Below, piece by piece: positions 1 through 9,481 of a stretch of 64,000 nucleotides of DNA. The translations under genes were made by a program, and so were the position numbers. Under the pieces are notes generated by a model. The model did not search any database. It was not told the origin of the DNA and was given only the letters and a program-made list of their open reading frames with translations. Positions within the stretch are counted from its first letter, which is position 1. Each line of letters begins with the position of its first letter. Origin of the DNA: Saccharopolyspora rosea (GTDB taxonomy: Bacteria > Actinomycetota > Actinomycetes > Mycobacteriales > Pseudonocardiaceae); NCBI RefSeq assembly GCF_025643595.1, contig NZ_CP102826.1:1922001-1986000 (forward strand), given 5' to 3'.

Positions 1-1415
<1,415 letters not shown>

Positions 1416-1439
1416 ACGTGCCCACTATACGATTCTGGG

Positions 1440-1461
1440 ACAACAACCCAGGGGTTGTTGT
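1440..1461 (+). other. 23S-5S spacer hairpin
   Basis: caacaacc (1441-1448) pairs perfectly with ggttgttg (1453-1460) around a 4-base loop, with one more A-T pair outside. It lies in the spacer between 23S and 5S, so a role in rRNA processing is a reasonable inference, but the sequence alone cannot show this. Confidence 0.5.
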
Positions 1462-1519
1462 TGATAGTTGAATAGTCACCATGGTTTTCCCCACCCGGTG
1501 TGTGGGTGGGGGTGTGGGT

Positions 1520-1637
1520 TGTTGGTGGTTTGAGCGGGGAGGGTACGCCCGGTCCCATTCCGAACCCGGTAGCTAAGTTCCCCAGCGCTGATGGTACTGC
1601 ACTCGGTAGGGTGTGGGAGAGTAAGACACCGCCAACA
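1520..1637 (+). rRNA. rrf: 5S ribosomal RNA
   Basis: A 118-base 5S gene. The terminal helix is visible: tgttggtggt at 1520-1529 pairs (one G-U) with accgccaaca at 1628-1637. The internal signature cccattccgaacccggtagctaag and the late ggtactgcactcggtagggtgtgggagag are typical 5S features. It follows the 23S gene by about 105 bases in the same operon. Confidence 0.95.
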
Positions 1638-1650
1638 CTAAACAAAGAGA

Positions 1651-1703
1651 AAGGGGTCGACCGGACCCGTCCTTGCGGGACGGATCACCGGTCGGCCCCT
1701 TCT
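1651..1703 (+). terminator. rRNA operon terminator
   Basis: aaggggtcgaccgg (1651-1664) pairs with ccggtcggcccctt (1689-1702) with one G-G mismatch, and an inner stem cccgtcc/ggacgg caps it. A short T-rich tail follows. It lies 13 bases after the 5S end, so it most likely ends the rRNA operon. Confidence 0.85.
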
Positions 1704-1779
1704 TGGTATGCCCAGACCACGAACCGGCTCCTGTCCGATCAGGCGCGGCATCCGCCGCAGCCGTCCAGGAGACGGGTTT

Positions 1780-1795
1780 ACGCTGGTACCAGCGT
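1780..1795. promoter_or_regulatory. 16-bp perfect palindrome upstream of the TPR gene
   Basis: ACGCTGGTACCAGCGT is a perfect 16-bp palindrome lying 25 bases before the GTG start at 1821, between the rRNA terminator and the coding region. Its position and symmetry fit an operator for a dimeric regulator or a site overlapping the promoter. No regulator can be assigned. Confidence 0.45.
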
Positions 1796-1820
1796 GAGTT
1801 TCAAGCGTTCAGGAGGTTCG

Positions 1821-3110
1821 GTGTCCGGTTCCGATGACAGGCGCGGCGGGGCTCGCCGTGGGGCCGGTGCCGGCCGAAACAGCTCCGCTGGTCGTGGAAG
1901 GGCTGGCGGCGGCCGCCACGACCACAACGGACGATCCCAGCGCAGCGGCGGAGACAGGGAAGGCAAAAACCGGGGTGACCGGCGCAGCCGCGGCTTCGCC
2001 GGCGACAAAGCGAAGAACGGTGAACGCCGCTTCAACGACCGTCAGCGGCGGGACCGCGACAACGAGCGCCGCGACAGCCGCGGTGGTCAGGGTGGCGACG
2101 CGGGACGTCGTGACCCGGGTCAACGCGAGTGGCGGGACCGCCGCGACCGAAGCGCCGATCGGCGCGGCAACCAGGAGCGCTTCGACCGCCGTCGATCGGA
2201 ACGCCCCCGGCGGGACGACCAACGCTCCGGCGGTCGCAAGGACAACCGTCCGCCGCACAAGAAGCAGCGCCCGCAGCGGGAGCCGGAACCGGCTGCTCCG
2301 CTGAGCGTGTCCGCCAAGGCGAAGCAGAACGAACCGGAACTCCCGGAAGACGCCAAGCCCTCCGAGCTCCCCGCAGAACTGCGCCGCGAACTGCGGCCAC
2401 TGCCCAAGGGGCTGGCGGAGAACGTCGCGGCGCACTTGGTCGCGATCGGCCAGTTGATCGATTCCGAGCCGGAGCGCGCGCTGGAACACGCGCGGTACGC
2501 GCGCCAGCGGGCGTCCCGGATCGCCTCGGTCCGGGAGTTCAACGGAATCGCCGCCTACCAGCTTGAGGAGTGGAGCGAAGCGCTGTCCGAACTCCGCGCG
2601 GCTCGCCGCCTCGCTGGAGGGCCAGGTCACCTGGCGATCATGGCGGACTGCGAACGCGCGATGGGACGCCCCGAGCGGGCGTTGGAGATCAGCCGCAGCG
2701 AGGATGCTCGACTCCTCGACGGAGAGGACGCCGTCGAGCTGCGCATCGTCGCGGCCGGTGCACGGCGTGATCTAGGAGAGTTGGAAGCATCCGTCGTGAG
2801 CCTCCAGATCCCCGAGCTCGACCCGAAGCGCCAGGAGCCCTGGAGCGCGCGGCTCTTCTACGCCTACGCCGACAACCTTCTGGCGGTCGGCAGGGTGCAG
2901 GAAGCGTTCACGTGGTTCGTGCACGCCGCGCACGCCGACGACGAAGGCGAGACCGACGCTCCCGAGCGCCTCGACGAACTCGTCGAACAACTCGGCGGTC
3001 CCGAGGTGGCTGATGAACTCGTCAACGAGGCTGCGGCGGCCGGTCTTCCTCCCGAGGAGGAAGAAGCGGACGAATCCGCCGAGGCCGAAGGGGGTCCGCG
3101 AGACCAGTGA
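1821..3110 (+). CDS. Basic RG/RD-rich, TPR-like protein
   Basis: A 429-residue protein of unknown function. The GTG at 1821 is chosen because AGGAGG stands at 1811-1816 and longer in-frame extensions would run into the 5S gene. Residues 1 to about 157 are low complexity: Arg, Gly, Asp and Asn dominate, with many RR, RD, GG and RGG-like steps, which suggests a disordered nucleic-acid-binding tail. Residues about 190-400 are helical, with paired-helix repeats resembling TPRs (AIGQLIDSEPERALEHARYA, then ALSELRAARRLAGG). The end is acidic. In Mycobacterium a TPR protein occupies the equivalent place before the HAD phosphatase and tlyA. Its stop overlaps the next start. An RNA- or ribosome-related role is inferred from the tail and the rRNA-methylase neighbour. 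Confidence 0.8.
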   Translation: MSGSDDRRGGARRGAGAGRNSSAGRGRAGGGRHDHNGRSQRSGGDREGKNRGDRRSRGFAGDKAKNGERRFNDRQRRDRDNERRDSRGGQGGDAGRRDPGQREWRDRRDRSADRRGNQERFDRRRSERPRRDDQRSGGRKDNRPPHKKQRPQREPEPAAPLSVSAKAKQNEPELPEDAKPSELPAELRRELRPLPKGLAENVAAHLVAIGQLIDSEPERALEHARYARQRASRIASVREFNGIAAYQLEEWSEALSELRAARRLAGGPGHLAIMADCERAMGRPERALEISRSEDARLLDGEDAVELRIVAAGARRDLGELEASVVSLQIPELDPKRQEPWSARLFYAYADNLLAVGRVQEAFTWFVHAAHADDEGETDAPERLDELVEQLGGPEVADELVNEAAAAGLPPEEEEADESAEAEGGPRDQ

Positions 3111-4117
3111 GCGCCACACTGCTGGACGGTCACGACGTCGTGCTGTTCGATCTCGACGGCACCGTCTACCGGGGTGGTGAGCTGGTCAGCGGTGCCCTGG
3201 AAGCGGTCGGCGAAGTCCACCAGCAGGACGTCGCTGTTCGCTACGTCACCAACAACGCGTCCAAAACGGACCGCGACGTCGCACAACACCTGACGAAGCT
3301 CGGGCTGCCCGCGCAGCCGGAAGAGGTCAGCACCAGCGCCCAGGCCGGTGCAGCGATGCTGGCCGATCAGCTGCCGCGAGCGGCGAAGGTCCTCGTGGTC
3401 GGATCCAGCGCGTTGCAGTCCGAAGTGGACAACGTGGGGCTGGTTCCGGTGCGCAGCTACGGGGACGATCCCGTCGCCGTCGTACAAGGTCATTCGACCG
3501 AGACCACGTGGCGCGACCTGGCCGAGGCCTGCCTGGCCATCCGGGCTGGTGCTCTGTGGGTGGCCTGCAACGGTGACCGCACCCTGCCGACGGAGCGGGG
3601 CGAGCTGCCCGGCAACGGAGCGATGGTGGCGGCTCTGCAGGCGGCCACCGGCAAGGATCCGCAGGTCGCGGGCAAGCCGGAGCGCCCGCTCCTGCAACGC
3701 GCCGTCGCCTCGGCACACGCCGGCTCGCCCCTGATGGTCGGGGACAGGCTGGACACCGACATCGCCGGTGCCGTCAACGCCGGGATGCCATCGCTGCTCG
3801 TGCTGACCGGCGTCAGCACTGCCGCGGAGCTGCTCGGGGCCCCACCCGAACTCCGCCCCGGCCACGTCGCTGCTGATCTCCGCGCACTGCACCGCCCGAG
3901 GCCCGAGTCCGCCATCGCGGAGCAGCCAGGTTGGAAGGTCAGGGTGGACGGCCACCGACTCGAACTGTCTGCCCAATCCGGTGAATCCCCCCTGGACCCG
4001 TTCGCAGCGCTCCGCGCTCTTTGCGCGACCTGGTGGCCGAACGGTGATGGCAGCCCCACCGTGCACGCCTGCGACGACCAGGCGGAATCGGCGTTGCGCA
4101 CGCTGGACCTCGGCTGA
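3107..4117 (+). CDS. HAD-IIA phosphatase (glycerol-3-phosphate phosphatase-like)
   Basis: 336 residues, GTG start overlapping the previous stop (GTGA). The HAD nucleophile motif DLDGTVYRG is at residues 11-19, YVTNNASKT is motif II, and VGDRLDTDI near residue 210 is the metal-binding motif IV, so the catalytic set is intact. HAD-IIA enzymes (NagD/PGP type) dephosphorylate small phosphometabolites. The protein at this place in Mycobacterium tuberculosis has been described as a D-glycerol-3-phosphate phosphatase recycling polar heads of glycerophospholipids, so that is the best guess; the substrate cannot be read from sequence. The C-terminal ~80 residues extend past the HAD core. Confidence 0.85.
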   Translation: MSATLLDGHDVVLFDLDGTVYRGGELVSGALEAVGEVHQQDVAVRYVTNNASKTDRDVAQHLTKLGLPAQPEEVSTSAQAGAAMLADQLPRAAKVLVVGSSALQSEVDNVGLVPVRSYGDDPVAVVQGHSTETTWRDLAEACLAIRAGALWVACNGDRTLPTERGELPGNGAMVAALQAATGKDPQVAGKPERPLLQRAVASAHAGSPLMVGDRLDTDIAGAVNAGMPSLLVLTGVSTAAELLGAPPELRPGHVAADLRALHRPRPESAIAEQPGWKVRVDGHRLELSAQSGESPLDPFAALRALCATWWPNGDGSPTVHACDDQAESALRTLDLG

Positions 4118-4219
4118 GCTCTCGCGAGGTGGGCCGCGGTGTCCCGGTGGTTGCCGTGGGCTAGCGTGGAAGCGTCGCGACAGGAACGTTGGCGACGCTA
4201 TTGAGGGGAGCGGGAACAG

Positions 4220-4468
4220 ATGACCTCTCCAGACGCACACGGCGCGCACTCGGCACCGAATCCCGCGATGCTCGCTAAACTCGCGCAGGCGGACGACGGC
4301 CAGGACGCGGTGGATGCGATCCAGACGGCGGTCGCCGCGCTCGACGCAGTACGTGAGCAGCCGGTGTCCGAACACGTCGAAGCCTTCGAAGCGGTCCATT
4401 CCGCACTCACCGGCGCGTTGGCGAAGGCCGACAACCTCCTTTCTGGAACGAACGCACACAGGAGTTGA
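4220..4468 (+). CDS. Small conserved helical protein before tlyA
   Basis: 82 residues, ATG start. Helical, alanine-rich and without cysteine: residues 15-75 read as two amphipathic helices (AMLAKLAQADDGQDAVDAIQ and the following repeat of A/V heptads). A small protein stands at the same place before tlyA in mycobacteria. A likely -10 (TAGCGT, 4162-4167) lies about 50 bases upstream, so this gene may head the tlyA-nadK transcript. Function unknown. Confidence 0.75.
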   Translation: MTSPDAHGAHSAPNPAMLAKLAQADDGQDAVDAIQTAVAALDAVREQPVSEHVEAFEAVHSALTGALAKADNLLSGTNAHRS

Positions 4469-4472
4469 CGGA

Positions 4473-5327
4473 GTGCCACGCAAGGCGCGGTTGGACGCTG
4501 AACTGGTTCGTCGCGGACTCGCCCGGTCCCGGGAGCACGCCTCCGAACTGGTCGCGGCCGGGCGGGTGACCATCCGCGGGATGGTGGCCCGGAAGTCGGC
4601 CACCGCGGTTGAGCTCGACGCACCACTCGTGGTCGCCGAGGACGTCAACGATCCTGGCTGGGCATCGCGCGGGGCGTACAAACTGGTCGGCGCGTTGGAG
4701 GCTTTCGAGTCCGACGGCCTGCGCATCGAGGACCGCCGCTGCCTGGATGCCGGAGCGTCGACAGGTGGATTCACCGACGTTCTGCTGCGCCGCGGTGCTC
4801 GTGAAGTCGTGGCCGTCGACGTCGGGTACGGCCAGCTCGACTGGAAACTGCGGACTGACGACCGGGTACGAGTGCACGACCGGACCAACGTTCGGTCGTT
4901 GACCGCTGATGCCATCGGCGGCGAAGTGGACCTCGTCGTAGCGGACCTGTCCTTCATCTCCTTGAAACTGGTCCTCCCGGCGCTGGTGGCTTGCTCGTCC
5001 CCGGAAGCCGACCTGGTGCCGATGATCAAGCCGCAGTTCGAAGTGGGCAAGCAGCGGCTGGGGTCGGGCGGTGTCGTGCGCGAACCGGACCTGCGTGCCG
5101 AAGCCGTGCTGGACGTCGTCCGCTTCGCCGCCGAGCACGGACTTGGCCTGCGTGGTGTCGTGGCGAGTCCGCTGCCGGGCCCCTCCGGCAACGTCGAGTA
5201 CTTCGCCTGGTTGCGTCCCGGCGAGGGCGTTGACGTGACCGAAGCGGAAACCCTGGTGGCGGACGCTGTCCAGCGGGGACCGCAGAACGCGGCCCGAAGC
5301 ACACACCGGCAAGGGAGTGGCACTTGA
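4473..5327 (+). CDS. tlyA: TlyA, 16S/23S rRNA 2'-O-methyltransferase
   Basis: 284 residues. TlyA methylates the ribose of one cytidine in 16S and one in 23S rRNA with S-adenosylmethionine; its loss gives capreomycin/viomycin resistance in mycobacteria. An S4 RNA-binding domain (residues about 4-60, RLDAELVRRGLARSREHASE) is followed by an FtsJ-type methylase fold with the SAM motif DAGASTGGFTD. The K-D-K-E catalytic set is visible: K of RGAYKL, D of VVADLSF, K of MIKPQFEV, E of NVEYF. GTG at 4473 has AGGAG at 4460-4464; an upstream extension of the frame would overlap the small gene. The stop overlaps the nadK start. Confidence 0.95.
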   Translation: MPRKARLDAELVRRGLARSREHASELVAAGRVTIRGMVARKSATAVELDAPLVVAEDVNDPGWASRGAYKLVGALEAFESDGLRIEDRRCLDAGASTGGFTDVLLRRGAREVVAVDVGYGQLDWKLRTDDRVRVHDRTNVRSLTADAIGGEVDLVVADLSFISLKLVLPALVACSSPEADLVPMIKPQFEVGKQRLGSGGVVREPDLRAEAVLDVVRFAAEHGLGLRGVVASPLPGPSGNVEYFAWLRPGEGVDVTEAETLVADAVQRGPQNAARSTHRQGSGT

Positions 5328-6217
5328 CCCGAGAGGTGCTGCTGGTGGTGCACACCGGCAAACAGCACAACTTGCGGACGGCCGAGAAGGTCGCCGGTCA
5401 GCTCATCGGCTCGGGCATGCGGGTGCGGGTCCTCGCCGAGGAGGCGCCGCAGCTCAACCCGGACTGTTACAGCCGGGTGGTGGCCCCGGACCGCCAGGCA
5501 GCCGCGGGCACCGAACTGGTGCTCGTCCTCGGCGGTGATGGCACCCTGCTTCGGGCGGCCGAGTTGGCGCGTCTCGGCGACGTACCGGTGTTCGGCGTCA
5601 ACCTCGGCAGGGTGGGATTCCTGGCCGGTGCGGACTCCGACGCCCTCGATGAAGCGATCGTGGCTGTCGTCGAGGGCCGGTACCACGTCGAGGAACGCAT
5701 GACCGTGGAGATCACGGCCACACTCGACGGCAGGGTTCTCGCGCACACGTGGGCTCTCAACGAGGCGAGTGTGGAGAAGAGCAGCCGGGAACGGATCCTC
5801 GACGTGGTCGTCGAGGTCGACGGGCACCCGGTCTCCGCGTTCGGATGCGACGGCGTCCTCTGCTCCACTCCCACCGGATCCACCGCGTACGCGTTCTCCG
5901 CGGGAGGACCGGTCGTCTGGCCCGAGGTCCAGGCGCTGCTGGTCGTGCCGAGCAACGCCCACGCACTGTTCGCGCGCCCGCTGGTGGTCTCGCGCGAGTC
6001 GCTCGTCGCGCTGGAGATCGACCAGAACGGGCACGACGCGGTGCTGTGCTGCGATGGCCAACGCCACTTCGACCTGCCCGCCGGAGCCAGGGTGGAGGTC
6101 GTGGCCGGTGAGGTCCCGGTGCGACTGGTCCGACTGCACGACACGGTGTTCACCGACCGGCTGGTGCGCAAGTTCGAACTGCCGGTGCAGGGGTGGCGCG
6201 GCCCGGCATCTGCGTGA
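5324..6217 (+). CDS. nadK: NAD kinase
   Basis: 297 residues. It makes NADP from NAD with ATP or polyphosphate. The GGDGT nucleotide motif (VLGGDGTLLRAAELA, residues about 68-82) and the NE/D region followed by STPTGSTAYAFSAGGP are both present, so the active site looks complete. The TTG start at 5324 overlaps the tlyA stop and is preceded by aagggag. nadK between tlyA and recN is the standard actinobacterial order. Confidence 0.95.
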   Translation: MTREVLLVVHTGKQHNLRTAEKVAGQLIGSGMRVRVLAEEAPQLNPDCYSRVVAPDRQAAAGTELVLVLGGDGTLLRAAELARLGDVPVFGVNLGRVGFLAGADSDALDEAIVAVVEGRYHVEERMTVEITATLDGRVLAHTWALNEASVEKSSRERILDVVVEVDGHPVSAFGCDGVLCSTPTGSTAYAFSAGGPVVWPEVQALLVVPSNAHALFARPLVVSRESLVALEIDQNGHDAVLCCDGQRHFDLPAGARVEVVAGEVPVRLVRLHDTVFTDRLVRKFELPVQGWRGPASA

Positions 6218-6354
6218 TAGCCCCTCGGCTTCCTGGTAGTTGATCAGGAGAACCGGGAGGTGAGCGGCGGTATGCGCGGTGGTCGACTGACCGCTCCTCT
6301 CGGCATGGCCGCGTTGATCGCACTGGCGGGGACCCGGGCTGAGAGGCGGGCCGC

Positions 6355-6360
6355 TAGGGT
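6355..6360 (+). promoter_or_regulatory. -10 box of recN, probably leaderless
   Basis: TAGGGT fits the actinobacterial TANNNT -10 consensus and is followed after exactly 7 bases by the GTG at 6368. That spacing puts transcription start at or next to the start codon, which would give a leaderless mRNA. No LexA-type GAACNNNNGTTC box was seen nearby. Confidence 0.55.
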
Positions 6361-6367
6361 GCGTGAT

Positions 6368-8206
6368 GTGTTGGCGGAGATGCGCATCCAGGGACTGGGC
6401 GTCATCGACGACGCCACGCTCGAACTGCACCCCGGCCTGACCGTGGTCACGGGGGAGACCGGGGCGGGCAAGACGATGGTGGTCACCGGCCTGCACCTGC
6501 TCAGCGGCGGACGCGCTGATGCCTCGCGGGTGCGTGCGGGAGCCGACCGCGCGGTGGTGGAGGGGCGGTTCGAGACGACGACCGATTCCGCCGCCGTCAA
6601 GGTCGCCTCCGACGCGGGCGCCGAGCCCGATGATGACGGCAGCCTCATCGCGCTGCGCAGTGTCACCGCTGACGGCCGTTCCCGAGCGCACCTCGGCGGA
6701 CGTTCGGTGCCGAACGCGGTGCTGTCCGAACTGGCCGACCAGGTTCTGGCCGTCCACGGGCAGAACGATCAGCTCCGGCTCCTGCGGTCTGGGGAACAAC
6801 GGGCCGTGCTCGACCGCTTCGCCGGAGACGCGGTGCTCCCGGCGTTGACCGAGTACCAGCGGGTGCGCGAGGAATGGGCGGAAGCGGTCCGGGAACTCAC
6901 CGAACGCACCGAGCGGTCCAGAGAACTGGCTCGGGAAGCTGATCTGCTGCGCCACGGCCTCTCCGAGATCGACGCGGTGGCCCCCGAGCCCGGGGAGGAC
7001 GAAGCGCTCGTCGACGAGGCGCGGCGCCTCGCGGACGTCGACCAGCTCCGGGAGACCGCCTCCGGTGCGCAGCTGGCGCTGAACGGTTCGCCGGACGGAG
7101 ATCCGGATGCCCCGGGCGCGGTCGGGCTGCTCGGGGAGGCGCGGCGGCGCCTCGGAGGTGCGGAGGACCCGGTCCTCCGAGATCTGGAGCCCAGGTTGGC
7201 CGAGGCCGCGGCGGTGCTGGCGGATGTGGGGGCGGAACTCGGCGGGTACCTGGACAGGCTGGACGCCGATCCGGCTCGGTTGGAGCAGGTGCTGGCGCGG
7301 CAGGCCGAGTTGAAGCAGCTGACCAAGAAGTACGCCGCGGATGTCGACGGCGTGCTGGCGTGGGCCGAACAGGCCCGCACGAAGCTCGCCGGGATGGACA
7401 CCTCCGAGGAGGCGCTCGCCGCGCTGGCGGCACGGCGCGACGAACTCGCCGCCCAACTCGCCGGGCACGCCCGGGCCGTATCCGAGGCCCGGCAGAACGC
7501 AGCAGGCCGACTCGCCGCTGCCGTCACCGACGAGCTGACCGGTCTGGCGATGCCCCAGGCCAGGCTCGAAGTCGTGGTCCAGCAGAAGGAGACGGACAAG
7601 AACGACACGTGCGCTCTTCCCGTGGACGGTCGGCTCCTGCATGCCGGCCCCGACGGCGTGGACGAAGTGGAGCTGCAGCTCATCGCGCACTCGGGCGCAC
7701 CAGCGCTGCCGATCCACAAAGGCGCGTCCGGCGGTGAACTGTCCAGGGTGATGCTCGCGCTCGAAGTCGTGCTCGCCGACGCCGACACGGTCCCCACGCT
7801 GGTGTTCGACGAAGTGGACGCCGGAGTGGGTGGTCGCGCGGCGGTGGAGATCGGCCGCCGGCTCGCCCGGCTGGCCCAGACGCACCAGGTCGTCGTGGTC
7901 ACGCACCTGGCACAGGTCGCCGCGTACGCGGACCGGCACCTCGTGGTGGACAAGGGCGCCGTCGACGGCGGGCTGACGCGCAGCGACGTTCGGGTCGTGG
8001 CCGATGAGGAACGCGTCGCCGAGCTCGCCCGGATGCTCGCGGGGCTGGACTCGACCGAGACCGGGCGGGCGCATGCGGAGGAGTTGCTCGACACCGCCGC
8101 GACCTACAAGCGGGACCAGGCCAATTCCTCGCGCAGCGAGAAGTCCGCTCCGGCGAAGAAGCCCCGGAAGAGCGGGAGCCAGCGTTCCAAGCAAAGCGCT
8201 CGTTAG
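6368..8206 (+). CDS. recN: DNA repair ATPase RecN
   Basis: 612 residues from the GTG at 6368, which gives the family start VLAEMRIQGLGVIDDATLEL; an in-frame start at 6260 would add 36 residues with no counterpart in the family. RecN is an SMC-like ATPase acting at double-strand breaks. Walker A is TGETGAGKTM (residues about 32-41), a coiled-coil-rich middle follows (about 160-400), then the ABC signature SGGELSRVMLALE and Walker B PTLVFDEVDAGVGG. The last ~40 residues are Lys/Ser/Arg-rich and look disordered. A TAGGGT -10 box sits 7 bases before this GTG. Confidence 0.93.
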   Translation: MLAEMRIQGLGVIDDATLELHPGLTVVTGETGAGKTMVVTGLHLLSGGRADASRVRAGADRAVVEGRFETTTDSAAVKVASDAGAEPDDDGSLIALRSVTADGRSRAHLGGRSVPNAVLSELADQVLAVHGQNDQLRLLRSGEQRAVLDRFAGDAVLPALTEYQRVREEWAEAVRELTERTERSRELAREADLLRHGLSEIDAVAPEPGEDEALVDEARRLADVDQLRETASGAQLALNGSPDGDPDAPGAVGLLGEARRRLGGAEDPVLRDLEPRLAEAAAVLADVGAELGGYLDRLDADPARLEQVLARQAELKQLTKKYAADVDGVLAWAEQARTKLAGMDTSEEALAALAARRDELAAQLAGHARAVSEARQNAAGRLAAAVTDELTGLAMPQARLEVVVQQKETDKNDTCALPVDGRLLHAGPDGVDEVELQLIAHSGAPALPIHKGASGGELSRVMLALEVVLADADTVPTLVFDEVDAGVGGRAAVEIGRRLARLAQTHQVVVVTHLAQVAAYADRHLVVDKGAVDGGLTRSDVRVVADEERVAELARMLAGLDSTETGRAHAEELLDTAATYKRDQANSSRSEKSAPAKKPRKSGSQRSKQSAR

Positions 8207-8296
8207 GTCGAATGGCCCATTCCGCGGGCGTCGAACGGCCGAGTCGCTTCGGCGTGGCAGACGAACTTCGAGTGATCGGTTTGTCACTATCGGTTC

Positions 8297-9481
8297 ATGA
8301 AGTTCAGCGGTCTGCTTGCTCGCCGGCAGGAATCCCTGCCCGGGGTCATCGGGACAGCCAGGGTCGATCGGCGGCAGGGAGACCTGCTCCGCCGGGTTCG
8401 CGCGGGTGACATCGCCGTCCTCGACCAGGCCGACCTGGACCGGCGCACCGCGGAGGCGTTGGTCGCCGCCGAGGTGGTCGGTGTCGTCAACGCCGCCCCC
8501 TCCATCTCCGGCCGGTACCCGAACCTCGGGCCGGAGGTGCTGCTGTCCGCCGGGGTCGAACTGATCGACGGGGTGGGCGCGCAGACCGTGCGGCGGATCA
8601 AGGACGGTGCCCGGATCCGGCTGAACGAGGGTGTCGTCTACTCCGGTGACGAGGAGGTCGGGCGTGGTACCCGGCAGGACGCCGACTCGATCGCTGACCA
8701 GTTGATCGAGGCCAAGGCCGGGATGTCCGCCCAACTCGAGGCGTTCTCGGCCAACACGATCGAGTTCCTGCGCAAGGAACGAACCCTGATCCTCGACGGG
8801 ATCGGTGTGCCCGAGCTGTCGCTGTCCATGGAGGGCCGGCACGCGCTGGTGCTCGCCCCCGGCTACGGCCATGCGGATGACCTCAGGGCACTGCGGCGTT
8901 ACATCAGGGAGTACCGGCCGGTCCTGATCGGCGTCGAATCCGGCGCGGACACGCTGCGCAAGTCCGGTTACCTGCCCGACGTGATCGTGGGAGATCCTGA
9001 AGGGGTCGGCACCGACACGCTCAAGAGCGGCGCTGAGGTGGTGATTCCTGCTCATCTCGACGGTCACGCTCCCGGCCTCGAACGCATCCAGGACCTGGGG
9101 ATCGGGGCGGTGACGTTTCCCGCGACGGGAAATCCCGAGGACCTCGCCCTCCTGCTCGCCGACGCGCAACGGGCCAGCCTGATCGTCACGGTGGGGTTCC
9201 AGGCGACTCTCGGGGAGTTCCTCGACCGCGGACGATCCGGATCCAACCCGTCGACGTTCCTCACCCGGCTGCGCCTGGGCAGCAAGGTGATCGACGGGGC
9301 TGCGGTCGCGACCCTGCAACGCAGCAGGACTCCGCTGTCCGCAGTCCTGCTGCTGGCCACGGCGGCGCTCGTGGTCGTGACCGTCGCGCTGACCGTGTCA
9401 GGGCTCGGCCCGGCCGTCGTCGACGTCCTGGACCACAGCGCGAAGTCGGTGTCCGCGTACTTCCGGGGGCTGTTCACATGA
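8297..9481 (+). CDS. steA: Cell-separation protein SteA
   Basis: 394 residues, ATG start. SteA and SteB form a complex described in corynebacteria that controls cell separation by activating a peptidoglycan hydrolase. The N-terminal ~150 residues (KFSGLLARRQESLPGVIGTA) are the characteristic SteA region; residues about 170-330 resemble the thiamin-pyrophosphokinase-like fold (GVESGADTLRKSGYLPDVIVGDPEGV). One hydrophobic helix near the C-terminus (AVLLLATAALVVVTVALTV, about 348-368) should anchor it. Its stop overlaps the steB start (ATGA). Confidence 0.9.
   Translation: MKFSGLLARRQESLPGVIGTARVDRRQGDLLRRVRAGDIAVLDQADLDRRTAEALVAAEVVGVVNAAPSISGRYPNLGPEVLLSAGVELIDGVGAQTVRRIKDGARIRLNEGVVYSGDEEVGRGTRQDADSIADQLIEAKAGMSAQLEAFSANTIEFLRKERTLILDGIGVPELSLSMEGRHALVLAPGYGHADDLRALRRYIREYRPVLIGVESGADTLRKSGYLPDVIVGDPEGVGTDTLKSGAEVVIPAHLDGHAPGLERIQDLGIGAVTFPATGNPEDLALLLADAQRASLIVTVGFQATLGEFLDRGRSGSNPSTFLTRLRLGSKVIDGAAVATLQRSRTPLSAVLLLATAALVVVTVALTVSGLGPAVVDVLDHSAKSVSAYFRGLFT

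Noticed and set aside
6218-6367. LexA (SOS) box upstream of recN
   Set aside because: No GAACNNNNGTTC-type site seen; only cctg/cagg short repeats.
2864-9319. 2151-codon open frame on the minus strand
   Set aside because: It runs antisense across recN, nadK, tlyA and the HAD gene, whose products match known families. High G+C produces such long shadow frames; no domain signal in it.
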